Shown here: positions 14,280 to 23,151 of the stretch, piece after piece
Position numbering within the stretch: the stretch's first letter is position 1
Layout of the letters: every line of letters starts with the position of its first letter
Source of the DNA: AWTP1-13 sp963840075
GTDB taxonomy: Bacteria; Pseudomonadota; Alphaproteobacteria; Rhizobiales; Hyphomicrobiaceae
Assembly (NCBI GenBank): GCA_963840075.1
Contig: CAWIXS010000008.1
Coordinates: forward strand, 1-64,000
DNA: 64,000 nucleotides
Direction: 5' to 3'
Translations under genes and position numbers: made by a program
The notes under the pieces: model-generated
What the model was told of the DNA's origin: nothing
Databases searched by the model: none
What the model saw: the letters and a program-made list of their open reading frames with translations, nothing else

Positions 14280-16709
14280 ATGGTTAGCCAAAGCCACATC
14301 CGCTGGTTCCGTGATATTCGGCTCGGCGACGTCGCTATGGTCGGCGGCAAGACCGCCTCCCTGGGCGAGCTCTATTCCGTCCTGGCCCAGCGCGGCGTCC
14401 GGGTCCCCAACGGCTTCGCGCTGACGGCACAGGCCTACCGCGAGGCGCTGACCGCAGCCGGAGCCTGGGATCGCCTGCATGCCCTCCTCGACGGGCTCGA
14501 CAAACGCCAGGTCGCGGTCTTGGCCCGCCGCGCCGCCGAGGCGCGCGAGATTGTGTTCGAGGCGACCAGTGGCGCCGACCTGCGCTGGCAGATCACGCAA
14601 GCCTATCGCCAGCTGGAGGCCGAGCACGGCGCGGATGTGGCGGTGGCCGTGCGCAGCTCGGCGACCGCCGAGGACCTGCCCACGGCAAGCTTCGCGGGGC
14701 AGCACGACAGCTTCTTGAACGTGCGCGGCGCCGACGCCGTCGTCGAGGCCTGCCGGCGCTGCTTCGCCTCGATCTTCACCGACCGGGCAATCTCGTATCG
14801 CATCGACAACGGCTTCGGCCACTTCAAGGTCGCGCTGTCGGTGGCCGTCATGAAGATGGTCAGGGCCGACGCCGCCGCGAGCGGGGTGGCCTTCACGCTC
14901 GACACCGAATCCGGTTTTCGCGATGTCGTGTTCATCACCGCCGTCTATGGGCTCGGCGAGAACATCGTGCAGGGCGCCGTAGATCCCGATGAGTTCTACG
15001 TGCACAAGCCGACGTTCCGTCTCGGCCATCGTGCCGTCCTCAGCCGGTCGCTGGGGCGCAAGCAGATGCGCATGATCTATGGTGACGGGAAGGGCGGCAC
15101 GCGCAACATTCCCGTTCCCGAGGCCGACCGCGAGCGCTTCTCGATCAGCGATGCGGAAGTGCTGGAGCTTGCCGCCAATGCCATCGCGGTCGAGGACCAC
15201 TACTCGGCCGAGGCCGGCCATCCGATGCCGATGGACATCGAGTGGGCCAAGGACGCTGATGACGGACAGATCTACGTCATCCAGGCTAGACCTGAGACCG
15301 TGGCCTCGCGGCGGGCGCCGACGGCGCTCGAAACTTATTCTCTCAAAGGATCCGCCCCCGTGTTGGCGACCGGCCGCGCAGTGGGGGAGAAGATCGCGGC
15401 CGGCCCCGTGCGGGTCATCGACGGTCCGCATCAGCTTGCAGATTTCCAGCCGGGCGAGGTTCTTGTTGCCCAATCGACCAGCCCCGACTGGGAGCCGGTG
15501 ATGAAGATCGCAGCTGCGATCGTGACCGAGCGCGGCGGGCGCACCTGTCATGCCGCCATCGTCGCCCGCGAGCTTGGCGTACCGGCCGTCGTTGGGGCCG
15601 CAGGAGCCAAGGATGCTCTGAGCACAGGTCAAGTTGTGACCGTGTCCTGCGCGGAGGGCGAGATCGGCCGCGTTTATGCCGGCCAGCTCCCATTCGAGAC
15701 GGCGCAGGTCGATACCAGCACGCTGAAACGGCCGCGCACCCACATTATGCTGAACCTCGGCAATCCGGAGCTGGCATTCCGGACGGCGATGCTGCCCAGC
15801 GACGGCGTCGGCCTGGCGCGCATGGAGTTCATCATCAGCGAGCACATCGGCGTTCACCCGATGGCCCTGGTGCAGCCGGAGAAGGTGACTTCGTCGGAGG
15901 CCAGGGCGGCCATCGCCGCGCGGGTGCGCAACTATCGGCGGCCGGCGGACTACTTCATCGAGAAGCTGTCAGAGGGTGTCGGCGTGATTGCCGCCGCCTT
16001 TTATCCCAAGCCTGTCATCATTCGCCTGTCGGACTTCAAGACCAACGAGTACGCCCGTCTCATCGGCGGCGAAGGGTTCGAGCCCAAGGAAGAAAACCCG
16101 ATGCTTGGGTTCCGCGGCGCGGCCCGCTACGCGCATCCCGCCTATGCCGCCGGCTTTGCGCTGGAATGCGCGGCTCTCCGCCGCGTCCGCCGGGAGATGG
16201 GGCTCACCAACCTCCGCATCATGATCCCCTTCTGCCGGCGCGTAGACGAGGCGCGCCGCGTGCTGGAGGCCATGGCAGGCCACGGCCTGAAGCGTGGGGA
16301 AAACGGCCTTGAGGTCTACGTCATGTGCGAGATCCCCAACAACGTCATCCAGATCGATGCCTTTGCCGAGCTGTTCGATGGATTCTCAATCGGCTCCAAT
16401 GACCTGACGCAGCTCACCCTGGGCGTGGACCGGGATTCGGAGATCGTCGCCTTCGACTTCGACGAGCGCGATCCCGGCATGCTGGAGATGCTGAGACTCG
16501 CCGTCGAGGGCGCCAAGCGCAATGGCCGTCACGTCGGCATCTGCGGCGAGGCCCCTGCCAACTATCCCGAGATCGCCGGCTATCTGGCCGGGCTCGGAAT
16601 CGATTCGATTAGCGTCAATCCCTCGAGTTTCCTGCGCACCATGGACGTGGTCGCGGAGGCCGAGGCGGCTGCAGCGCGAGGAGACGCGTCCTCCAGAGCG
16701 GCAAAATAG
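14280..16709 (+). CDS. ppsA: Phosphoenolpyruvate synthase
   Basis: Converts pyruvate, ATP and water to PEP, AMP and phosphate. The 809 residues match the family. The N-terminal ATP-binding domain has RSSATAEDLPTASFAGQHDS (about residues 123-142). The mobile phospho-histidine domain has GGRTCHAAIVARELGVPAVV (His about 422). The C-terminal PEP/pyruvate TIM barrel ends with the catalytic Cys in GICGEAPAN (about 755). The gene has its own FNR-type box 50 bases upstream. With gpmI downstream it favours carbon flow back up through lower glycolysis, consistent with recovering C3 acids in low oxygen. Confidence 0.95.
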   Translation: MVSQSHIRWFRDIRLGDVAMVGGKTASLGELYSVLAQRGVRVPNGFALTAQAYREALTAAGAWDRLHALLDGLDKRQVAVLARRAAEAREIVFEATSGADLRWQITQAYRQLEAEHGADVAVAVRSSATAEDLPTASFAGQHDSFLNVRGADAVVEACRRCFASIFTDRAISYRIDNGFGHFKVALSVAVMKMVRADAAASGVAFTLDTESGFRDVVFITAVYGLGENIVQGAVDPDEFYVHKPTFRLGHRAVLSRSLGRKQMRMIYGDGKGGTRNIPVPEADRERFSISDAEVLELAANAIAVEDHYSAEAGHPMPMDIEWAKDADDGQIYVIQARPETVASRRAPTALETYSLKGSAPVLATGRAVGEKIAAGPVRVIDGPHQLADFQPGEVLVAQSTSPDWEPVMKIAAAIVTERGGRTCHAAIVARELGVPAVVGAAGAKDALSTGQVVTVSCAEGEIGRVYAGQLPFETAQVDTSTLKRPRTHIMLNLGNPELAFRTAMLPSDGVGLARMEFIISEHIGVHPMALVQPEKVTSSEARAAIAARVRNYRRPADYFIEKLSEGVGVIAAAFYPKPVIIRLSDFKTNEYARLIGGEGFEPKEENPMLGFRGAARYAHPAYAAGFALECAALRRVRREMGLTNLRIMIPFCRRVDEARRVLEAMAGHGLKRGENGLEVYVMCEIPNNVIQIDAFAELFDGFSIGSNDLTQLTLGVDRDSEIVAFDFDERDPGMLEMLRLAVEGAKRNGRHVGICGEAPANYPEIAGYLAGLGIDSISVNPSSFLRTMDVVAEAEAAAARGDASSRAAK

Positions 16710-16730
16710 CGACAGCGCACGGGGGAGGGG

Positions 16731-17073
16731 ATGCTCAACAGGATCGACCTCGATGGCCGCTGCACCATCGTTACCGGCGGCGCACAAGGTATCGGCCGCG
16801 CCATCGCCGAGCGCTTCCTCGCTTCGGGCGCGGCCGTCGCCATCTGGGACCGCGACGGCCGCCTCGCCGAAGAGACCGCGGAGGCGTTGAAGGCGCGGCC
16901 GGGTAGTCGCCTTCGCCGTTGATGTGGCCGACTACGCGAGCGTCGAGCGGGCGCGCGATGCGACGCTCGAGAGCTTCGGGTGCATCGACATCCTGGTCAA
17001 CAACGCCGGGATCGGCGGGCCGACGCTGGCGACGTGGGAATATCCGCTCGATGCCTGGCGGCAGGTCATGGCA
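16731..17073 (+). pseudogene. Short-chain dehydrogenase/reductase, frameshifted and truncated
   Basis: The N-terminal half of an SDR is clear: cofactor loop TGGAQGIGRAIAERF, then after a one-base shift near 16905 VVAFAVDVADYASVERA and the NNAG motif (DILVNNAGIGG). Similarity stops at WRQVMAG near 17073. The catalytic Ser-Tyr-Lys part is absent. It begins 21 bases after ppsA and was probably cotranscribed with it. The breakpoint adjoins an FNR-type palindrome that belongs to the next gene. Confidence 0.8.
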
Positions 17074-17076
17074 GGT

Positions 17077-17090
17077 TTGACCTGTGTCAA
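17077..17090 (+). promoter_or_regulatory. FNR/FixK-type box upstream of gpmI
   Basis: TTGACCTGTGTCAA is a perfect 14-base palindrome at the 3' breakpoint of the SDR remnant. It lies 209 bases before the gpmI start, further than the other boxes, so either the transcript has a long leader or the site once served a gene now deleted. Confidence 0.65.
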
Positions 17091-17298
17091 GCCAGCGCTC
17101 GGCGATCAGCCGTCAGCTGGCGTTAGGGATGCGCCGTGTGCGGTGCCGGCTCAGTGCCGCCGCCGTCCATTGGTTCCTCTCCTGCAACCGGGACGGTCCC
17201 GGCCCACTTCGCTCCACCAACTGCGCACTGAAACACCGCTCACTGTCGCGCCTCGGCATAACGGGTGATACGTAACGATCGATCTTAAGGTGCCGGCA

Positions 17299-18870
17299 AT
17301 GCAAAAGCGCCGCCCTGTGATGCTCGTGGTTCTCGACGGCTGGGGCTGGCGGGAGGACGCTGCCGACAATGCTGTCCGACAAGCCAAGACCCCGAATTTC
17401 AACCGATTATGGGACACTTGCCCGCATGCACTCCTGCGCGCGTCCGGCGAGGACGTGGGCCTACCGCCGGGCCAGATGGGCAACTCCGAGGTGGGGCACC
17501 TTGGCATCGGCGCCGGGCGAATTGTCGTGCAGGATCTGCCGCGCATCAGCACGGCGATCACTCAGGGCGACATCGGCGAAGCCCCAGCACTGCTCGGCTT
17601 CATCGAGCGCTTGCGCCAAAGCGCTGGCACCTGCCACCTGCTGGGGTTGGTCTCGCCGGGCGGCGTGCACTCGCATCAGGATCACGCCGTGGCACTCGCA
17701 AGGATCCTCACCGATTGCGGCCTGCGGGTCCTTGTGCATGCCTTCACCGATGGCCGAGACACACCACCAATGTCGGCCGCGACCAGCATCAAACGGCTTG
17801 TCGAGGCCATGCCCGTGTCAGTGCAGATCGCGACGGTCTGCGGACGCTACTACGCCATGGACCGAGACAACCGCTGGGACAGAGTTGCCAAGGCCTACGA
17901 TGCCATCGCTGAGGCCCGCGGCCCACAGTTCCCGAATGCCGTGGCAGTCATAGCCGATGCTTATGCACACGGCATCGGCGACGAGTTCATCGTGCCGGCG
18001 GTGGTTGGTGCCTATCGCGGCATGCGGGACGGCGACGGCCTCATCTGCTTCAACTTTCGCGCCGACCGGGTGCGCGAGCTTCTCGCCGCGCTTCTCGATC
18101 CTGACTTCTCGGACTTCGAGCGCCGCCGCGTGGTTGCCTTCACGAGTGCAGTTGGCATGACGCCCTACGGCGAGAAGCTCGATGCTCTGCTGGATACGAT
18201 CTTCCCGTCATCGAGGCTGACCAACGTGCTGGGCCAGGTGGTGGCTGATGCCGGCCGCACCCAACTGCGCCTGGCGGAGACCGAGAAGTATCCACACGTC
18301 ACCTATTTTCTCAACGGCGGCCAGGAAACGCGATATCGCGGCGAGGATCGCATTCTGGTCCCCTCGCCTAAGGTTGCCACCTACGATCTCAAGCCCGAAA
18401 TGTCCGCGCCGGAGCTGACCGAGAAGGCGGTCACTGCCATCCGGTCGGGCAAGTACGATTTCATCGTGATCAACTACGCCAATCCAGACATGGTTGGCCA
18501 CACCGGCAACCTGGCCGCCGCCATCGAGGCCGTTGAGACGGTCGATGAGGGCCTGGGCCGCCTTGCTCAGGCGATCCGCGACGTCGCAGGTGCACTGCTC
18601 GTCACCGCCGATCACGGCAATTGCGAGCTGATGCGCGATCCGGAATCGGGAGAGCCCCACACGGCTCACACGACCAACCCAGTGCCGGTGCTGCTCGTGG
18701 ACGGCGACAGGGCCAAGCTCGCCTGTGGGCGGCTCGCAGACGTGGCGCCCACGCTCCTTGACCTGATGGGGCTTCCGAAGCCCGCGGAAATGACCGGCGT
18801 GACGCTGCTTCGCCTGCGAGGCAAGACCCGCCCGGAGAATGATGATGGCGCTGACGGACCGACGGCTTGA
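17299..18870 (+). CDS. gpmI: 2,3-bisphosphoglycerate-independent phosphoglycerate mutase
   Basis: Interconverts 3- and 2-phosphoglycerate using two metal ions, usually Mn2+. It has about 523 residues, the family size. The alkaline-phosphatase-like metal site starts with VVLDGWGWRE, and the phospho-serine is in MGNSEVGHLGIG. The insert domain carries HSHQDH and FTDGRDTPP. The C-terminal metal ligands are in NYANPDMVGHTGN and VTADHGNCE. ATG 17299 is preferred to GTG 17290 because AAGG lies eight bases upstream. It sits with ppsA and a phosphoglycerate-related GTPase in the oxygen-regulated island. Confidence 0.95.
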   Translation: MQKRRPVMLVVLDGWGWREDAADNAVRQAKTPNFNRLWDTCPHALLRASGEDVGLPPGQMGNSEVGHLGIGAGRIVVQDLPRISTAITQGDIGEAPALLGFIERLRQSAGTCHLLGLVSPGGVHSHQDHAVALARILTDCGLRVLVHAFTDGRDTPPMSAATSIKRLVEAMPVSVQIATVCGRYYAMDRDNRWDRVAKAYDAIAEARGPQFPNAVAVIADAYAHGIGDEFIVPAVVGAYRGMRDGDGLICFNFRADRVRELLAALLDPDFSDFERRRVVAFTSAVGMTPYGEKLDALLDTIFPSSRLTNVLGQVVADAGRTQLRLAETEKYPHVTYFLNGGQETRYRGEDRILVPSPKVATYDLKPEMSAPELTEKAVTAIRSGKYDFIVINYANPDMVGHTGNLAAAIEAVETVDEGLGRLAQAIRDVAGALLVTADHGNCELMRDPESGEPHTAHTTNPVPVLLVDGDRAKLACGRLADVAPTLLDLMGLPKPAEMTGVTLLRLRGKTRPENDDGADGPTA

Positions 18871-18899
18871 GCGCGAGCAGCGGAACCATCACGCTGCGG

Positions 18900-19072
18900 C
18901 GCTTGCAGGCGCCGCAGGCTGCGCATCAGCTCAACGAATGTCGCCCACTCCGTTGCCGCCCAGATCTCGGTCTGCGCGTTAGCGACAGTGCGGACGATGG
19001 CGGCCACTTTCGCCGCTGTCTCGATGTCCGGTGCCGTGAAGGTATCCAGGTAGTCGGCCGGCCCGCCGAGAA
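18900..19072 (-). pseudogene. GYD-domain protein remnant
   Basis: On the minus strand about 55 residues (GGPADYLDTFTAPDIETAAK, VAAIVRTVANAQTEIWAATE, WATFVELMRSL) match the GYD family, small ferredoxin-like proteins of unknown function. The first strand, which carries the Gly-Tyr-Asp motif region, is incomplete and no start codon is in place. The fragment overlaps nothing but abuts the end of gpmI. It is another decayed small stress-type gene of the island. Confidence 0.45.
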
Positions 19073-19085
19073 CAGCGGCGCCACT

Positions 19086-19099
19086 TTGACGGGGGTCAA
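19086..19099 (+). promoter_or_regulatory. FNR/FixK-type box upstream of the MgtC/DUF4010 gene
   Basis: TTGACGGGGGTCAA, embedded in TTTGACGGGGGTCAAA, is an exact match centred about 72 bases before the ATG at 19165. The GYD remnant is divergent from the same site and may once have shared it. Confidence 0.7.
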
Positions 19100-19164
19100 A
19101 GCGAACGCGCCGCCCCGCGCGACACGTTGAATGGCCATCCCGCCGAGCAGGACATGGAAGCGGC

Positions 19165-20090
19165 ATGGATACGTTCCAATTCATCCAGCACCTCGCCGTC
19201 GCCCTGGCCATCGGCCTCATGATCGGCATCGAGAGAGGCTGGAAGCAGCGCGAGGAAGCGGAAGGCGAACGCGCGGCCGGACTGCGCACGCTCGCCCTTG
19301 CCGGACTGCTCGGCGGGGTCTGGGGAGCCTTGGCGCGCTCGTTTGGCGCCTGGGGTGTTCTGGCACTGGGTCTTGCCTTTGCGGTCTTCACGACCGCCAT
19401 CGTGCTCTTCCGCTGGCGTGAGATCGAGCACGCCAAGTCCTATGGCGCGACAACCGCGGTGGCCGCCATGCTGGCATTCTCCCTCGGCGCCTTCGCCATG
19501 GTGGACATGGTTGCTGCGGCCGCCGCGGGCGTGGTGACGGCGATGCTGCTCGCCCTCAAGGCCGCATTGCATGGCTGGCTGAGGCGGCTCACCTGGGAAG
19601 AGCTGCGCGCGGGTCTCGTGCTTCTGGCCATGACGTGATCCTCCTGCCGATCCTTCCCGATCGCGAGGTCGGTCCCCTCGGCGCGCTCAATCCATACGAG
19701 ATCTGGCTGATGACCATCACCATCGCGGCGATCTCTTTGCCGGATACGTGGCCATCCGCGTGGCCGGTGCCGAGCACGGCGTGGTCTTGTCCGGCCTCGC
19801 CGGCGGCCTCGTCTCATCGACCGCCGTCACGCTGACCATGGCGAAGCTGGCGCACGATCATCCCGAGCGGCAGCGCCTGTGCGCCTCGGCCAGTCTGCTG
19901 GCGAGCACCGTAATGGCACTGCGGGCGCTGGCCGTCGCGAGCTCCTTCAATGTGACGCTCGTGCGCTGGCTCCTGCCGACGCTTGGGCCCGCCGTTCTCG
20001 TTCAGATCCTCTTTGCCGGGATCCTGCTGCGCTGGAGGCCGAACGGGGAGAGAACCATGGCCGAACCGTTGCAGCTGACAAACCCGCCCA
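19165..20090 (+). pseudogene. MgtC/SapB-DUF4010 membrane protein, frameshifted and 3'-truncated
   Basis: Members of this family are inner-membrane proteins of about 420 residues: an MgtC/SapB part followed by a DUF4010 part. Here MDTFQFIQHLAVALAIGLMI starts an intact first part of 157 residues. The protein then shifts frame near 19632 (VILLPILPDREVGPLGALNP) and again near 19737 (AGYVAIRVAGAEHGVVLSGL), and continues to LFAGILLRWR near 20040. Similarity is lost by 20090, where the tail of an opposing gene begins. With two shifts and a missing end it is very likely inactive. Confidence 0.75.
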
Positions 20091-20093
20091 GCC

Positions 20094-20243
20094 GACGATG
20101 TAGGTCTCCGCGTGATCGTCGAGATCGCGCTCGGTGAAGGGCGAGGGATCGAACGAGTTGAAGAGCTGCCCAACCTCGTGGATGCGCACCTCGATGGTGG
20201 CTCGATCGACCTGCTCTGCCCCCCTTGCAGTAGGCTCAGCCAA
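20094..20243 (-). pseudogene. N-terminal remnant of a small conserved protein
   Basis: The minus strand reads QVDRATIEVRIHEVGQLFNS then FDPSPFTERDLDDHAETYIV. The pattern 'LFNS.DPSPF..RDLD.DAE.YIV' belongs to a conserved proteobacterial family of small proteins that I know only as uncharacterised. The start (TTG near 20243) and first 45 residues are present. The rest is replaced by the MgtC/DUF4010 remnant. An FNR-type box lies 127 bases upstream, in the right place to have driven this gene. Confidence 0.4.
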
Positions 20244-20758
20244 AAGCGTCCGTTCTTCCTCTCAAGACCCTATCTGGTCGCTGTCTTGACGCAGGACCAA
20301 ACGCTTCATAGGGCGCTGCTTTCCCAGAGGCGATCTAAAGCAATCTCGGGCTTCAGGTTGGATCTGGCGTTGATCGGCATCAAAGACCAGTGGTTCTCAG
20401 GGCGGCTATCCGTTGGCCATGTCTTGCTTGTCCAACGCGCTTCGAGATCGTTCCCGGTGCAACTTACCTCCCGGAGAAGCCAGGCCCTCTCGATCGGGTC
20501 GTTTCGCTCGCCACGGCCTGGTTCAAGTAATGTCTGGAGAGGGCATGCAAGGCCTAGCCAGCTCTGCTCCCGGCCAAAGTCATCGGCTATTCGGCTTGGC
20601 TAAGAGAGGCACGCATGGCACGAGCGTGCCGGGAGTTGGACGCACGCTTATCGAGGAGGGAGCCCGCGCCGGCATCAAGGAAGGGTTCCCGACGCTCCGT
20701 GACGACACGCAACAGCCCAGCTAGCGCAGTCGTCGTGTCGAGACGGTGGAGAGCCGCA
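20244..20758. other. Gene-poor stretch with an FNR-type box
   Basis: No protein family could be recognised in these 515 bases. Frames on the plus strand (for example 20413-20724) lack ribosome sites and are Ser/Arg-rich. The only clear element is the palindrome at 20370-20383. The last 20 bases contain the ribosome site (GGAGAG) of the following GTPase gene. Confidence 0.4.
20370..20383 (+). promoter_or_regulatory. FNR/FixK-type box between the DPSPF-protein remnant and the GTPase operon
   Basis: TTGATCGGCATCAA is an exact TTGA-N6-TCAA palindrome. It is 127 bases from the minus-strand remnant and 375 bases from the plus-strand GTPase start. It may have served the former, or the latter through a long leader or a deleted gene. 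Confidence 0.65.
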
Positions 20759-22117
20759 ATGGCGAGCACTGCGAATCCAAGGCGAGTGCTCATCATGGGA
20801 GCCGCCGGCCGCGACTTCCACAACTTCAACGTCGCCTTTCGCGACGATCCTGCATGCGAGGTGGTCGCCTTCACGGCTGCCCAGGTTCCCGGAATCGCCG
20901 GCCGGCGCTACCCGCCCGCCCTGGCTGGTAAGCGCTATCCGAACGGCATCGCCATCGTCGATGAAGCCGAGCTCGCCAGCCTCTGCCGCGACGGGCAGGT
21001 CGACGAGGTCGTCTTCGCCTATAGCGATGTGGACCACGCCTGGGTCATGCATAAGGCCTCCATCGCCCTTGCCGCCGGAGCGGACTTCAGCCTGCTCGGG
21101 CCGCGGCGCACGATGCTCCCGTCTCATCTCCCCGTCATCGCCATCTGCGCCGTGCGCACCGGTGTTGGCAAATCGCAGATGGCGCGCTGGCTGGCCCGGC
21201 GCCTCAAGCAGCGAGGGCTCAGAGTTGCCGTCCTGCGCCATCCGATGCCCTACGGCGACCTGGAGCGCCAGGCGGTGCAGCGTTTCGCAAGCTTCGCCGA
21301 CATCGACGCCGCTGCCTGCACCCTCGAGGAGCGGGAGGAGTATGAGCCCCATATCCGGGCCGGCAACGTGGTCTTTGCCGGCGTGGACTACGCCCGCATC
21401 CTGCGCATTGCCGAGAAGGAGGCGGATGTCATCGTCTGGGACGGCGGCAACAACGATTTTCCGTTCGTTCAGGCCGACCTCAATATAGTCCTTGTCGACC
21501 CGCTGCGGCCGGGACATGAGACGACCCATCACCCGGGTGAAGCCGTCTTGCGCATGGCCGATATCGTCGTGGTGGCCAAGGCGAACTCGGCGTCGGAGGT
21601 CGATATCCATCGCGTGACCGAAACGGCACGCGCCCTCGCGCCGAATGCCGCCATTGTTCGCGCAGCGTCCATTGTGACACTCGAAGACGCAACAGCCGTC
21701 GCCGGCAAGGGCGTGCTCGTCGTCGACGACGGACCGACCCTCACCCATGGTGGCATGGCCTATGGCGCAGGCTATGTTGCCGCCATCCAAGCCGGCGTGC
21801 GTGAGATCGTCGATCCAAGGGCATCGGCCGTCGGCGAGATCGCCGAGGTGTTCCGCCAATACCCGCATATCGGCAAGGTGCTGCCCGCCATGGGCTATTC
21901 CGCCAAAGAGCGCACCGAGCTGGAGGCAACCATCAACCGCTCGGCCGCCGACGTCGTGATCGCCGGGACCCCGAGCGACCTGTCGCACATCCTGGCGCTC
22001 GACAAGCCTGTCGTCCGCGCCCGCTACGAGTTTGCCGAGGTGGGCGAGCCTCGTCTGAGCAGGCTGATCGAGGACTTCCTGCGTCGGCGAGGCGCGCTCA
22101 CCGCCGCGACGGACTGA
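20759..22117 (+). CDS. Cyclic 2,3-diphosphoglycerate synthetase-like GTPase
   Basis: A 452-residue P-loop protein related to archaeal cyclic 2,3-diphosphoglycerate synthetase. The N-terminal 120 residues form a Rossmann-like domain (RVLIMGAAGRDFHNFNVAFR). The nucleotide domain follows with Walker A CAVRTGVGKSQMARWL (about residues 128-143), Walker B-like DVIVWDGGNNDFPF and the VVAKANS specificity loop. ATG 20759 is chosen for its GGAGAG ribosome site and because family members start here. It heads a tight operon with arcB and arcC (gaps of 27 and 5 bases). The bacterial reaction is unproven. The nearness of gpmI and ppsA suggests a phosphoglycerate substrate. Confidence 0.8.
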   Translation: MASTANPRRVLIMGAAGRDFHNFNVAFRDDPACEVVAFTAAQVPGIAGRRYPPALAGKRYPNGIAIVDEAELASLCRDGQVDEVVFAYSDVDHAWVMHKASIALAAGADFSLLGPRRTMLPSHLPVIAICAVRTGVGKSQMARWLARRLKQRGLRVAVLRHPMPYGDLERQAVQRFASFADIDAAACTLEEREEYEPHIRAGNVVFAGVDYARILRIAEKEADVIVWDGGNNDFPFVQADLNIVLVDPLRPGHETTHHPGEAVLRMADIVVVAKANSASEVDIHRVTETARALAPNAAIVRAASIVTLEDATAVAGKGVLVVDDGPTLTHGGMAYGAGYVAAIQAGVREIVDPRASAVGEIAEVFRQYPHIGKVLPAMGYSAKERTELEATINRSAADVVIAGTPSDLSHILALDKPVVRARYEFAEVGEPRLSRLIEDFLRRRGALTAATD

Positions 22118-22144
22118 GTGTAGAGACGCCACCGGAGACCGTGC

Positions 22145-23146
22145 ATGCCGATCAACTTGAAGGGCCGCAGCATCCTGACACTCGATGAGCTGAGCCCTGC
22201 CGAGATCCGTTTTCTGCTGCGGCTCGCGGCTGAGCTGAAGGCAGCCAAGTTGGCGGGCATCGAGGCGCCGCGGCTCAAGGGCAAGAACATCGCCCTGATC
22301 TTTGAGAAGGACTCCACGCGCACCCGCACGGGGTTCGAGGTGGCGGCCTACGACCAGGGGGCGCACGTCACCTATCTCGGCCCCACCGGCAGCCAGATCG
22401 GCCACAAGGAGTCCATGAAGGACACGGCACGCGTTCTCGGCCGGCTCTATGACGCCATCGAGTTCCGGGGTTTCAGCCAGGAGCACGCGCTCGAGCTGGC
22501 AAGGTTCTCCAGCGTACCCGTCTATAACGGACTGACCGACGAGGCGCATCCAACGCAGGCGCTCGCCGACTTCATGACCATGCGCGAGTTCACGCACAAG
22601 CACCTCTCCGACATGACGGTGGTGTTCGCGGGCGATGTGCGCAACAACGTGGCCCGCTCGCTGGCCCTCGGTGCCATGAAGCTTGGCATGGACCTGCGGC
22701 TGTGCGGGCCCCGCGAGCTTGGGCCGGAAGAGGAGTTCGCCACCAAGCTCCTCGATATTGCCTCGGCGACGAACGCCAAGCTCCGCGTCTGCGACAGCTT
22801 TGGCGAGGCCCTGCCCGGCGCCGACTTCGTCTATACCGACGTGTGGCTGTCGATGGGCGAGCCCAAGGAAAAGTGGTCGGAACGGATCCGGTTGCTCGAG
22901 CCCTACCGCATCACCGGCGACAGCCTGCGCAAGACCGGCAATCCGCATGTCAAGTTCATGCACTGCCTTCCGGCCTTCCACAACGCTGAGACGACGATCG
23001 GGGCGGAGATCGCGCACGCGTTCGGCATCACGTGCATGGAGGTAACGGAGGAGGTGTTCGAGGGCCCGGCTTCGATCGTGTTCGACCAGGCCGAGAACCG
23101 CATGCACATGATCAAGGCTGTTCTTGTGGCGACGCTCGGAGCCTAA
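22145..23146 (+). CDS. arcB: Ornithine carbamoyltransferase, catabolic type
   Basis: Reversibly converts ornithine and carbamoyl phosphate to citrulline. 333 residues, the usual size. The carbamoyl-phosphate loop is FEKDSTRTRTGFE (about residues 53-65), followed by HPTQALADF. The ornithine loop holds the Cys in MHCLPAFHN (about 277). The position directly before carbamate kinase indicates the catabolic role of making carbamoyl phosphate from citrulline. Arginine deiminase (arcA) and an arcD antiporter are not in the window. The gene follows the GTPase by 27 bases and should share its promoter. Confidence 0.92.
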   Translation: MPINLKGRSILTLDELSPAEIRFLLRLAAELKAAKLAGIEAPRLKGKNIALIFEKDSTRTRTGFEVAAYDQGAHVTYLGPTGSQIGHKESMKDTARVLGRLYDAIEFRGFSQEHALELARFSSVPVYNGLTDEAHPTQALADFMTMREFTHKHLSDMTVVFAGDVRNNVARSLALGAMKLGMDLRLCGPRELGPEEEFATKLLDIASATNAKLRVCDSFGEALPGADFVYTDVWLSMGEPKEKWSERIRLLEPYRITGDSLRKTGNPHVKFMHCLPAFHNAETTIGAEIAHAFGITCMEVTEEVFEGPASIVFDQAENRMHMIKAVLVATLGA

Positions 23147-23151
23147 GTCCC

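Noticed and set aside
14199..15857. 552-codon minus-strand frame opposite ppsA
   Set aside because: It mirrors ppsA codons and has no ribosome site or motif.
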